A DNA stretch of 64,000 nucleotides, from positions 38,244,766 to 38,308,765 of the forward strand of contig OX387184.1 in the NCBI GenBank assembly GCA_947561395.2, given 5' to 3'. Below, piece by piece: positions 12,352 through 22,499 of the stretch (position 1 is its first letter; each line of letters opens with the position of its first letter). This DNA comes from Buxus sempervirens. Its lineage: Eukaryota > Streptophyta > Magnoliopsida > Buxales > Buxaceae. Made by a program: the position numbers and the translations under genes. The notes below the pieces were generated by a model that was given only the letters and a program-made list of their open reading frames with translations, searched no databases and was not told the DNA's origin.

Positions 12352-14092
12352 CCCTCACGAACAACTTCCCCATGAATTCACGAACTCACGAACTCAAAAG
12401 GAAGGATGGACCAAATGATCTTGCAAAAAGATACAAACGGGTGTGACCTGAGCTCAAGGTATTGGGTGTTCTTATGTCTCAAACACTTGCTAGGTTTAGA
12501 ATTTTAAAGACTGATGGATTTGAAGGAAGTGGGTGGTCGAAATGATCGGAAGTTGCAATCATTGGGGTGAGGAGGTCTGTTGGAGATTGAATATTGATTG
12601 AGGATTAGAAAAGATTTCTACAATTTAGTTCATCATTTCAGATTATGTTCCTGTTCTGTCAAGTTAAGTTCAAAACACTTGATTGATCAAAAGAAGTTAT
12701 TGAGCGGTTAAAGAGAAATTCAGACTTAACTGAGCACCTGGGAACGCTCGAGCGCTGTAGCAAGCGCCCATGTTAGATTTTTGTATTTCAAGTTTTTGAC
12801 CTAGTTTTTGATCCTAAACCTATTTTTGAGTGATTCCAACTCTTGTACCAATTATAATAGGGTATTTTGAGAGTGTCTACAATAGCCAAAAAATTAATTG
12901 GATCTTTATAGTGATTTTGGGTACGTTCTACTAAATGACTCTTATTTAAGGTTTATCGTTCCAAACTCTTTTCTTTTTTATGAAACTTGATTTCTAAGGT
13001 TCCTACACTTGTATTTGGACTATTTAAATAAGTTTTGAGCATCGAATGTTTTAATTTACACTTGGATCATATTTGACTATTGAGACAATGATTTTGACAT
13101 GTACACGTCTTCTCGTATGGGGGTTTTGATTGACAAGTATTTGTTTCCACGTATGTGGGTTTATTATCACGTACGTGATTTGGCATATGCCTATATTATT
13201 GATTTCGCGTATGCGGATTGTTGTGAAGTATGTCTCCTACCTAGTTTTGGTTTACCACTGTCAAGTGGGCTTAGCTCTTACATGGATCCGTAGAGTAGCT
13301 AGTAAGTAAAATGGTTTTTAGATCTCGAATTCTGTGTCACAGGCACTCCATCATCTCAAGGACGGTACTGCTCCAGTATTAGTCAGTTGCTACGTTATCC
13401 ACTCCGGTATCGGTTAAGTACTTCCACTGGGTGTTGAATAGCCTAACCGGTATCAGCTGGCCTGCCTATAATTCGATTAGATAGCATATTGGCATAGTCT
13501 GTCCATTTCCCTTATTCACTATTTCATGAGTCCTACGAGACTTATCGTGAATGCTTGCTTTATGATTTAATTGCTGGATTAATCTGATTATTCGTTTGCA
13601 AATTTAGAACTGTATAAATATTTCTTTTCTGCATGGCTACTTGGTGAGATTTCATTATCTCACATTGTTTTATCGGATTTGTTTTCAGATTATCTTAGAG
13701 AGAACATTGCATAACTTGATTCGCAAAGGGACCAGTCTGATTACAAAGAGGAGGATTATTTTACTGTGTAGGACTAGGATTGATACTATTTGATGTTTTC
13801 ATTTGAGTAAATAGTCTATAGTTTTTTTATTATGGGTTGTTTCATGGAATTGTAGTTGAACCCGTACCAAACAGTGATATTATTTGATGGTTATTATTGA
13901 TTAGTGGTTATGATTGGATATTTTGATTGGTTTAATCCAAACTTTTATTGTGGTTTTATATTTTAAATCCGCACTCTGATTCTGAATAAAATGGAAATTT
14001 TGATTATTGTCTGGTTTAGTTACGCTTTTGGACCACTGTTATTTTTAAAACTTTGGGTTTGGATAAGAGATCCGGATTCTGAGCGTTATAAT
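12352..14092 (+). other. LINE leader remnant followed by LTR-like sequence
   Basis: The first 350-400 bp continue the sequence left of the solo LTR at 9239. From about 12770 the DNA is AT-rich. At 13645-13670 there is the gag(a)tttcattatctcac motif, which in the related LTR at 48867-52064 (about 51705-51725) lies near the 3' end. The stretch closes at about 14090 with ccggattctgagcgttata, resembling the terminal GGTTCGGGGCGTTACA of that LTR. It is probably a decayed plus-orientation LTR. No gene seen and no TSD found. Confidence 0.35.
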
Positions 14093-14179
14093 GCAATTCT
14101 TCATGCTTTCACCGAATAACGCACTAGGACATATCCTTAAAGGAGGCACCCACATGTGGCCTCCCAATCAGGTGTGACA

Positions 14180-14735
14180 ACGGATCGATGCACTTGCACC
14201 CCACTAGGATTCCTAATCTTACTTAGAAACTTTCTATTTTATGATAACTTCTCCTTATAATTATTTTCTATTAAATCCAATACATTAGAAACTCCTATTT
14301 CTTTAATTTTCATGCTAATTAATTCTCCTTTTTTTTTCTCAACTTAAGGCTTCTAATTAACTATAATTACCAATATGCCCTTTTATCACTTATTAGGCTA
14401 TTAATCTCACTATTAATGATCAATTTAAACCCAATTTTAGGTCTAACTTAATTTCTCAAGTCTATTAATTATTTAATTATTTAACTAATTAGAAATTGAC
14501 AAAATATCTTTCTCTTGATAATTTCATATCTAACCAATGGATCTCTTCCAAAATTTCTAGATTTATTCCTCATAATATTTTTAATTGAATTTTGGCTTTC
14601 CAAATTAGTGCACAAATCCCCAAATGTCTAGATGTTGATGTAGTCTCCCAATTTATTTTAAATAAATTCATTAACTCTCCAAATACTCATATTTAATTCT
14701 TTTTTATTTATTTACCGAAAATTCAGGGTTTCACA
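14180..14735 (-). mobile_element. LTR end fragment interrupting an integrase remnant
   Basis: AT-rich stretch that ends with accgaaaattcagggtttcaca, the terminal motif of the minus-orientation LTRs in this window. Immediately after it, integrase coding sequence starts in mid-gene. The left end is not clear and no TSD could be matched. Confidence 0.5.
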
Positions 14736-15045
14736 TGCAGTTCATCCTGGTAGTACAAAGATGTACCGAAACTTGAAAGCTGTTTTAATGGTGGTCAGGA
14801 ATGAAGAAGGAGATAGCTGAGTTTGTATCCAGATACCTTATTTGTCAGCAGGTCAAAGCAGAGCATCGTAGACCTCCAGGCTTATTGCAACCACTACCTA
14901 TTCATGAGTGGAAGTGGGAGTAGGTTACCATGGATTTTGTGTCTAGATTGCTGTCTACGACTAAGGATCAGGATGCTATTTGGGTGATTGTAGATCAGTT
15001 GACAAAATCAGCCCACTTCTTGCCTATTCAAACTAATCAGACATT
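14736..15045 (+). pseudogene. Ty3-gypsy integrase fragment, chromovirus-like
   Basis: Plus-strand remnant of about 100 codons covering the HPG motif, the WWSGMKKEIAEFV segment, the zinc-finger cysteines (LICQQVK) and the start of the catalytic core (TMDFVSRL, then DQLTKSAHFLPI). A frameshift near 14790 and a stop near 14922 break it. The wording of the motifs is that of Tekay/CRM-type chromoviruses and differs from the Tat-type integrase at 53.2-54.3 kb. It is cut on the left by an LTR end and on the right by the antisense-ORF-bearing element. Confidence 0.8.
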
Positions 15046-16407
15046 GGCTTCACTTGTAGGGGGAAGAACTGCAGGAGGATCCTCTGGTACTGGAGCATGA
15101 CTCTGCACCTGCTCTTTGATCCAGAAATGATAATCCTTCACATGGGACTCAGAAAAGACTGGACCCCGCAAAAAGCGAACATAGGACCACTCATTCATTA
15201 ATTGAGCATTTAGCCCCATGGTGGCTGATGTAAGTGGCCCTACAAGGCTCTCATAGCCAGTTGGGATCATAATTCCCTGGGTCGCTCCAAACTGTCGAAG
15301 AACCCTCAAAGGAAGATAGAGAACAGCAGATTTCCAACCTGCCAGGACCAGAAAGTTCCTATCTCTGAAGCTGATCACCGTTTCTGGATTAGGCTGATAA
15401 GTGCCAGGCCATCTCACTTGATCATCCTGGAGAGTACCCAAAAAAGTGAACCATCCCTGCTTGCCGCCTTGGATATTAGGACAACCCCTGTGGCTCATCA
15501 AAACAGGAACTTTCAATCTTGGAAAGAAGCGGCGAGTTATCTCTTCAACTTGACTCAGGTGGTCAAGCAACCAAAGCTGCAAAAAATGAGAGAACTTCAG
15601 AAAAAAAAAAAAGAAAGAAAAAAAGGAAAAAAAAAAGAAAAAAGAGAGAAAAGAAAAAAAAAGAAAGAAAAAAAAAGAAGAAAAAATTATTATTATTTCT
15701 TTTTTTACCTGTAGGATAGGGGCGCAAGCAAGGAATCGTTTCTTTTTTCTGAAATAGCAGTCAGTTAAAGCCTGGTATATCTCTGCCAAGATCATAGGAG
15801 CCAATCTCTCACGTTCCCTAACCTGGCAGATAACTGAGATGAGAGCCAAGTCAACCTGGTCATCACCCCGTGGAAAGAGCAGCTGGTTGACCACTATCAG
15901 AGTCAAAGCATTAAACCTGGCATTCTTGTCCCCACTCCTTAGAAGTTTTTCAGTCAAAAAGGTCTTGGACAAGGTCAATAGGGTATCAGAATTTCCTAAG
16001 TCTTTCTTCCCTATACCCAAGAATGTAGAGGCCTCCTTTTTGTAGCTAGGCTTTAGGGGAGGGTTCACAACTTTTTCAGAAAATCTTAGGCCAAGGATGG
16101 TTTCAATTTCTTCTATTGTAGGAGTCATCTCTTTGTAATCAAAATGGAAGAGATTCAGTTCAGGAACCCAGTGTCCAATCAAAGCTTCAATGATTTCCCA
16201 TTTAAAGGGAATTTTAGGGATGTGTAGGATATGCCATAAGTGGATAGAATCCCAGCGAATTTCTTCATCAAGGGTCATGGAGTTAACCCACCTATCATAG
16301 AAGGAATCCACAACATTGTACCTGGTGAGATTAGGAGGTTTTGATCTAACAAGTTGTCTTGCAGAAGAAGATCCATCGACAGAAGAGAAAGGGGCGAAGG
16401 AAGCCAT
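15037..16407 (-). CDS. Antisense plant-mobile-domain-like (DUF7745-type) ORF of a Tat element
   Basis: An open frame of 456 codons, or about 412 if the intron-like part (15577-15708) is spliced. The pattern W-x-I-x-ALIGHWVPELNLF followed by EMTPTIEEIETILGL matches the plant mobile domain / DUF7745 family. The same protein type is ORF1 of the giant element (30705-31756), and segments such as LTLIVVNQLLFPRGDDQVDLAL align with it. Tat-type elements are known to carry such extra genes, either before gag in sense or after pol in antisense. Here it is antisense, between an integrase remnant and the polypurine tract at 16939. A TATA box lies about 90 bp upstream of the ATG. The last codons run into the integrase remnant, so the original C-terminus may be lost. 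Function is unknown; DNA binding is inference. Confidence 0.8.
   Translation of the reverse strand: MASFAPFSSVDGSSSARQLVRSKPPNLTRYNVVDSFYDRWVNSMTLDEEIRWDSIHLWHILHIPKIPFKWEIIEALIGHWVPELNLFHFDYKEMTPTIEEIETILGLRFSEKVVNPPLKPSYKKEASTFLGIGKKDLGNSDTLLTLSKTFLTEKLLRSGDKNARFNALTLIVVNQLLFPRGDDQVDLALISVICQVRERERLAPMILAEIYQALTDCYFRKKKRFLACAPILQVKKEIIIIFSSFFFFLFFSFLSFFFFFSFFSFFFFFLKFSHFLQLWLLDHLSQVEEITRRFFPRLKVPVLMSHRGCPNIQGGKQGWFTFLGTLQDDQVRWPGTYQPNPETVISFRDRNFLVLAGWKSAVLYLPLRVLRQFGATQGIMIPTGYESLVGPLTSATMGLNAQLMNEWSYVRFLRGPVFSESHVKDYHFWIKEQVQSHAPVPEDPPAVLPPTSEANV
15577..15708 (-). other. Probable spliceosomal intron within antisense ORF
   Basis: On the minus strand the segment begins CAG|GTAAAAAAAG and ends in a pyrimidine-rich tract with CTCATTTTTTGCAG|CT, so it has GT-AG borders. 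It is 132 bp (a multiple of three) without stops and codes only for Phe/Ser/Leu runs. The homologous ORF at 30705-31756 has no counterpart: CAP-x-L-x joins W-L-x-DHL directly at that point. Splicing would restore the family alignment. Confidence 0.75.
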
Positions 16408-16498
16408 GAAAACACCAAAGAAGACAAGGAAAGCAGAAAACAGAAGGCTCAGGGAGTTTTCAAACTTTTAAAAGTGTCACAATGACGTCCCCCATGAG

Positions 16499-16506
16499 TT
16501 TATATA
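16499..16506 (-). promoter_or_regulatory. TATA box of antisense DUF7745-like gene
   Basis: Minus strand reads tttctatataaactc, about 92 bp upstream of the ATG at 16407. Four phased palindromes (16512-16614) lie directly upstream of it. Confidence 0.7.
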
Positions 16507-16511
16507 GAAAA

Positions 16512-16614
16512 TCCGTAAAAGCAGTACGGGCTACAGGCACCTGTAAAGGTAATACGGTCCACTTCGCCCGTGTTCAAATTACGGGCAGCATCTGTCCGTA
16601 ATGCAAATACGGGC
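16512..16614 (-). promoter_or_regulatory. Phased palindromes upstream of antisense gene
   Basis: Four 21-bp imperfect palindromes built on GCCCGTA and TACGGGC start at 16512, 16539, 16566 and 16594, so the period is 27, 27 and 28 bp. The nearest is 5 bp from the TATA box. The same motif with exact 28-bp period occurs in the LTR of the same element (17058-17162). Confidence 0.85.
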
Positions 16615-16938
16615 GAAGTAGAAAATTGCATATTTTATTATTTTCTCCACACTTTTCAGGAGATTAATGTTTATATTAGTTGTAAGTTGCAAGGATTGCC
16701 ATCTTACCCACTTTTGTTTAAAAATTTTGTGTCAAATCTCACTTCATAGCCACGAGTGCTCAGTGAGAGGAGAGAGGAGGATTTGGCCCTTAAGCTGAGG
16801 GACTTTTAGCAAATCTTCCACAATAAATCCTTTTTCATCCATTCAATCCTTACAAAATGCAATTAGTAAGACAAAGATCTCAAAAAGTGCAATTGGTGGG
16901 TCTTTTTTGCTCTCTGCTTGTAATTGGTTCCAATTACC

Positions 16939-16955
16939 AGCAAAGAGGGGGCACT
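16939..16955 (+). other. Polypurine tract before 3' LTR
   Basis: agcaaagagggggcact immediately before the LTR start TGTAGACACCCC. Compare ggcaaagaggggcagc before the 3' LTR at 56538. It shows that the LTR is a 3' LTR and that the element runs in plus orientation, opposite to its DUF7745-like gene. Confidence 0.85.
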
Positions 16956-17057
16956 TGTAGACACCCCAAATTGCACTACAAAATGAGAAAATAATGAAAA
17001 CATTAATTGAAAGTTAAAACAGGCCAAAAAGGCATGAAAATCAATAATTAGAGCCTG

Positions 17058-17162
17058 GACCGTATTATCACTACGGGCTGAGCATGCCCGAATTTTGAAT
17101 ACGGGCACGCAGCGCCCGTAATACATATACGGACACCTTTGGACCGTAAATCCTTTACGGGC
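17058..17162 (+). promoter_or_regulatory. Four palindromes at exact 28-bp period in LTR
   Basis: 21-bp imperfect palindromes start at 17058, 17086, 17114 and 17142. Arms are variants of GACCGTA/GCCCGTA and TACGGGC/TACGGAC. They lie 200 bp upstream of the LTR TATA box. Confidence 0.88.
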
Positions 17163-17362
17163 ACATTAGACTCGTGCGAGTTCTGTTCTTCTCTCGATTT
17201 CTGAGCCTTATCTTTAGTCCAATATCCCTTTAAATGAGCGAATTATATATTTTATTCGTGCGAAATATCTTTGTGGATAAAGGATGGGCATGATCTTGTG
17301 TTTAACTCAAACTGAAACTCTATCTTGCCAAACCTTGGACCAACCATACCCCTATGTTTGCC

Positions 17363-17370
17363 TATAAATA
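17363..17370 (+). promoter_or_regulatory. TATA box of LTR
   Basis: TATAAATA in the context gcctataaatagaggg, about 400 bp into the LTR. Confidence 0.75.
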
Positions 17371-17544
17371 GAGGGCCTTTCCTCAAGCAAAAGGCCACGA
17401 AAATTTGAAGTCCAAGAAGCTCCAAGAGAAGAGAGGAATCCCTGCTGCCCTGCTTGCTCAATCCAGGTAAGTCCCTTTTCCCTTTTATTTTCTGTCTTCA
17501 ATTCTAGAAGCAATAGGATTTTCTCCTTTTTTGTAGAATAAGGC

Positions 17545-17830
17545 CATCTTTTGTATCTAGTATTCCTAAACTTGTCTCTAAGTACCTCAAGAGTCTCTCT
17601 AGCCGTAAAACGTGAAGAGAGAGCTAGGGGAAAAGAGAACAGGTGGATCCCTAGAATAGAACCCCATATCTGTTTTTTCCTTTTTTCTAGAATAAGGCCT
17701 TTGATTGTGTTTGTATACCCAAACCTATCTCCAAGTACCTCAAGAATCCTCTCTAGCCGTAAAACGTGAAGAGAGAGCTAGGGGAAAAGAGAACAGATGG
17801 ATCCGTAGGGTAGACCCCCATGTGCTCAAA
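17545..17830 (+). repeat. Tandem duplication, about 155 bp, two copies
   Basis: The segment with ctctagccgtaaaacgtgaa and gagctaggggaaaagagaac occurs at about 17595-17650 and again at about 17752-17804. Both are followed by a ggatcc and a CCCC run. It lies in the transcribed part of the LTR, downstream of TATA. Confidence 0.8.
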
Positions 17831-18763
17831 ATTGTGAGATGTGGCTGCTTTGAATATCCTAATCGTGTTTTAATGCTTTTTATGATGAACCTGAATGAAT
17901 ACATGAATCCATGATGTTTATAGCATGAGATCCCCACTTTTTTATAAAATGTGGATTTTCCACATATTTGCACCTATAGCACTGTTTTCGTGATTTTTGT
18001 GATTTTAGGCTAAGATCTTGGATTTATCATGATCAATATGATAGATTTGAATCCAGAAGCCTAAAAATAAATTCTAGGGTTTCATAATATGATTTTTGAA
18101 TCGTTTTTCATTATTGAGAGAAGACCCTACGGTCTAAGTTCTCCCCTTTTGATGTTTTTCATCAATGTGGGCATTTTTGGTTTTGATTTTCAGATTTAAT
18201 GTGAAATTTGAGCTATATCTATGTCCTGGATTATTCAAGTTTAATTTTGAAATATTTCATAAAAATCATATTTTTCCAGATTTCTAGAATTTGACTTGAA
18301 GCCAGATTTTTGGATTTTTCACTTTAAATTGATTTTATTTGATTTTATCTCAATTTTATTTTGATCATGAAACCCTAGGAATGGTATGATCATATTTGAA
18401 AGTTCTGGATCAATCAGACTATTCATATGAAAAAACCATATATTTTTGTCTTTTTTGTGATTTTTCCTGATTTTATAGCAAGCCTTTTTTTCCTTTATTT
18501 TAACATGAACAATACCTCGCAACCACCTTGTGTGGATGAATAGGGGTGCCTAACACCTTCCCCTGTTCATAACCTAATCCCCTTACCCATCTCTGGTTGT
18601 TTTTTTTAGGAGGGTTATTTTTACCCTAGAATTGCCTTTTGTACTTATTTAATATTTTGGTGTCCATTCACACCTAAATTGAATGGTGGCGACTCTTTGT
18701 TTTATTTAATCCCGTGTGATGATTGAGGAAGTCATTGAATTTGATTTTTTCCCATGTCTCACA

Positions 18764-19820
18764 ATGGGTCAAGCACCCATGTAAAGGTCTTATTTAAAGG
18801 GGCACTCAACCCCTGTGCTCAAGCACAGGGTCTAGCACCCTTGCTAAAGCCACAATAGAAGGGGCGCTCAACCATTATGCTCAAGCATAGGGTCAAGCAC
18901 CCATTATGAGAAAAAAAGGGTTTTGGTTATTTTGAGTAGATTTTAATTCAAAATTTATTTTTAACAAAATCCAAATAATGTACAAATAAGATTGAGAAGT
19001 TTAAGAGGTGTTTCCACTGGAAATATTTTAAATTTTATTTTAATAAAGAATTTGTGCACATTCTACTAAAATGGGTTTATGAAAGACTTTTGGTTCCAAA
19101 TTATTATACAAAGATTTTATTTTGATTCTATCACTTGTAATACTTCACTGAGATCATGCTTAAGGTGTTTCTAAAGGCAAATTACATAAAAGGATCTTAT
19201 CCAAAAAAAATTACATAAAAGGATTTCTAATAAATACTTGGCCACTTATTTCCTCAATATAGTCTATTTTATGGTTTTAAAAAGGTGTTTTGAGGTTTAC
19301 CTTAGATCAGAAAAATTATAAATATTTTCTTATATGAAATCATTGTGTTTAAACAGGTTGTGGATAAATAATCTTCTGAAATTATATTCTGGTCGGATTT
19401 GGGAAAATTAGCATTTTGAACTCTGATTTGGATTGTTTTTGGAATAACTTGACTTTGTGGAAAGACCTGCATAGTTTTCTTTTATTATGAGATATTTCCA
19501 GAGTTTTGAGGTTTATATTAATCCTGAGATTGAGGTTTGATTTTTTATTTGGTTTTCCACTGTGTACTCAAGGATGCCCCATGTACTTTGGATGTTGATG
19601 CCTATGTGTACTCAGAGATGCCCTGTGTATTCGGGATGAGATAATTGAGACTGAGATGGGTTATGTTTGCCGGACATCGTACTTGGTTAAGTGTTTTTAG
19701 AGTCTAGTGAGCATAGCTTGATATGGATCCATTTAGAAGCTAGATAGTGAGAAGGATTGTTCTTTGCTAGTTGTAATTCTTTGTTCGTGCACGCATTCCA
19801 TCGTGTACTTGATGACGCCT
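18764..19820. other. AT-rich spacer, LTR-like remnants, no gene
   Basis: Starts with imperfect ~70-bp repeats containing gctcaagca(c/t)aggggt and gggtcaagcaccc (to about 18905). The rest is AT-rich; near 19560-19650 there are repeats of tgtgtactc(a)(a/g)gatgccc. This resembles decayed LTR sequence, and it is the insertion site of the solo LTR at 19821. No open frame of interest. Confidence 0.4.
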
Positions 19821-22443
19821 TGTAGCGCCCCAGATCCGGGTCTGCCCTATCACAGCACCAACCCGTACCCGAGACCTACCCATGGGCCCAAATAGAACCT
19901 GATAAACACAATTTCCTGGGCAATTGCAATGTAATTATCAGAGTGCATAACTAAAGAAGCATGGAATAAAAATTTTTCCATCCAACAAAAGATTTCCTGT
20001 ATTATAATCTCCAAAACATAATATCTGTGCATACAAAATACAACTAAGGCATCTAATTGCTCTCAAGCTCCTTCCCAATATACAGACATATACAAAAGAT
20101 ATCTCCCAAAAACATTATTTACATCCCATTTACAAATTTCCCAAACCAAAATACATCGTCATAAAGAGGATCCTACTGTGGGTAGTAATAGTAGTCCTCG
20201 GGTCTATAGTCTGGATCTCCCTCTATGCGTGGCTCACCAGGAGGATCTGAAAACAAATCCGGTAAAACAAAACACGCGTGAGACTTAAAGTCCCAGTAAG
20301 CAGCAAACATGCATGGATAGAAACAGTTTATGCAGTTTTAGAACATCATGATCACATTCACAAATATAAAATGTAAATCTCAAGTCAAAGCATCTCAATC
20401 AAATAATATATGAAATTAATTCAACAATTACAATCGAATACTGCAAGTATGTCTTATTAGGACTCGTGAGTTGGCGTGTCTCTAAATTAGGTTAATGTCC
20501 ACTGTCCATTTGCCACCTACACGACTTACAGAGAGAAGCCTAGCTAGGGACATCTCAGCATGCGGAGCACCCACGTATGGGTTGGCAAGTGACAACCAAA
20601 GAATAATCAAGGCTAGTGGAATGCCCCATCCACTGCCGAACCAAACCATATGAATCACAAGAACTCCCGCCGGTTCCCCGCGACGGGTGGTTGCCGCAGC
20701 ACCTCTGTTCCCCGAGAGGGCCTCACTGATTCCCCACAGTGGAAAGCTACATGGGCAAGGAAGATTAACGCTAACAAGCCAACACCAGCACACTACTCGA
20801 CTCACTGTGGATCCACACTAAGAACAATGTCCAATTAGATGACTCACAACTCAAAACAAACCAATCAAATCAAATCCAGAACCAGTGTTCAATCCAAGGC
20901 CAAGTGGAATACCCCATCCACCGCCAAATCACAACATAAGCCAAGTGGAATTCCCCATCCACTATCACATCAACCAAGGCCAAGTGGAATTCCCCATCCA
21001 CCGCCAACAAAACCATAAGTCAAAGCCTTGCCAAATCATATAAGAGTTTTTCAACATCATTTTCATAAATCCAAGCCAATCGAAACGAAGGTCATGAAAT
21101 CCTCAAAACACGTTTTCGATGAGTGGGATGATCATAGGAATCCCACATAAGTCACCATACCAAAATTCAATGGATTCCGAGACAAAAAGTTTTGGACCTA
21201 AAAAAGATTCTAAGTCTGGTTGAAAACGTTGACTTTTCGGTGTCGAATTTTTCTAAACAAATCTACAAGGAGTCTGGGGCTCAAATTCTGGTTGTAGTCT
21301 ATTGGAGGGTATACAAATCATCTAGAATTTTCTGGGCTTTGGAATCACTCATTTGGATATCAAACTCAAAAAGTGGCCCTTTTTGAAAATCGAGAAAATC
21401 GGAAATTTAGGCATGAACTGGAAAGTTGACTTTTTATTGGTTGGGAATTGGGCCTTGGGAGTATTTTTATTGGTTCCAAATGGGGGGTAAAACCTTATTT
21501 ACATGTAAAGACTTAAGTAAATGGAGCAATAAATACACAGGACATTTACTTAAATGTCTTTCATGTAATAAGGGTGCTATGCGAGAGGCTTAGGTTGTTT
21601 GGAAAAGGGTTGAGGAGAAAAAGGATGAACAACTCAAGAAACAGGGTCTACGATTAGCCCCTAGATTAATCGTCCATGGGCGATTAGCTTAAAGTTCGGG
21701 CGTTCAGGTTATAGGTTCGCGCGCCCAGGTTTAAAACAGGTTCAGCGCGCGCGCGGTAAGGTTTAACGTTCGCGCGCTAAGGTCGCGATTAGCCCTGGGC
21801 GATTAATCCTGTTTCGCGATTTATTTTAACAGAACCTGATTTTTGGGGGTCTTGGCTCAGGATTAATCGCCAATCTGCAGGATTAATCGTGGAGTCGGGA
21901 TTTTGAAGTATTTTGACTAATTTCAACATAAAACTCATGTAAATCCTTTACAACCTTTCCAACATCAAAGTAGGTGATTACAAAACATCCCAACACACTT
22001 AAAACATCTTCTGAAACAAAGATTCATCTCAAATCTACATGTACACAAATCAAACGCATGAAACCTCATTCAAGACACAAATCTCAAACCCTAATATAAA
22101 ATAGGATCAATAGAATTGTAAATCCATGGCAAATCATTAGGAAACTAAGCAAGAGCATTATACAATCAAAACCTACGAATTTTAGAAACAAATAGCAACA
22201 TGCAAGATCATTTCTTCAAATAACTCAAACCCTAGAGAGAGAATACGAATTTTGGTAATTCATTTTGTTTGGAAGGGTTTGCTACTTACTTGTTAATGGA
22301 GAAGCAACCTCCTCTCCTAGCTCTCCTCTTCTTCTCCTTCTTCTTGAAGCTTTGAAGCAAGCTCCCACAACTCTCTCTCTTGTTCTATACGATCAAGACA
22401 AGAGGAAGTATTTTCAAACACTTAATTAGAAATTAGGGCATCC

Positions 22444-22450
22444 TTTTATA
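22444..22450 (-). promoter_or_regulatory. Possible TATA box of minus-orientation solo LTR
   Basis: Minus strand reads gggcatataaaagga. Downstream of it (minus strand) lies a pyrimidine/purine stretch with GAGAGAG, as in other LTR leaders here. Confidence 0.55.
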
Positions 22451-22499
22451 TGCCCAAGCTTTTGGTCTTTCAAATCTGCCCCTAAACAAAGCTTTTATT

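Larger units (their letters stand above)
16956..18763 (+). mobile_element. 3' LTR of a Tat-type element (right end inferred)
   Basis: Begins TGTAGACACCCCAAATTGCAC after a polypurine tract and has a TATA box at 17363. The right end is placed at ...TCTCACA (18763) because the conserved TGGCGACTC at 18687 is then 68 bp from the end, as in the LTRs ending at 5865 (65 bp) and starting at 42235 (67 bp). No TSD could be verified because the left end of the element is not intact. Confidence 0.65.

Noticed and set aside
14174-14735. A complete solo LTR TGTGACAACGG...TTTCACA
   Set aside because: The flanks (tcagg and tgcag) do not match as a TSD, so only the right end is accepted.
15418-15719. Plus-strand Lys/Arg/Glu-rich frames
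   Set aside because: They are the reverse of the polypyrimidine intron-like segment of the antisense gene.
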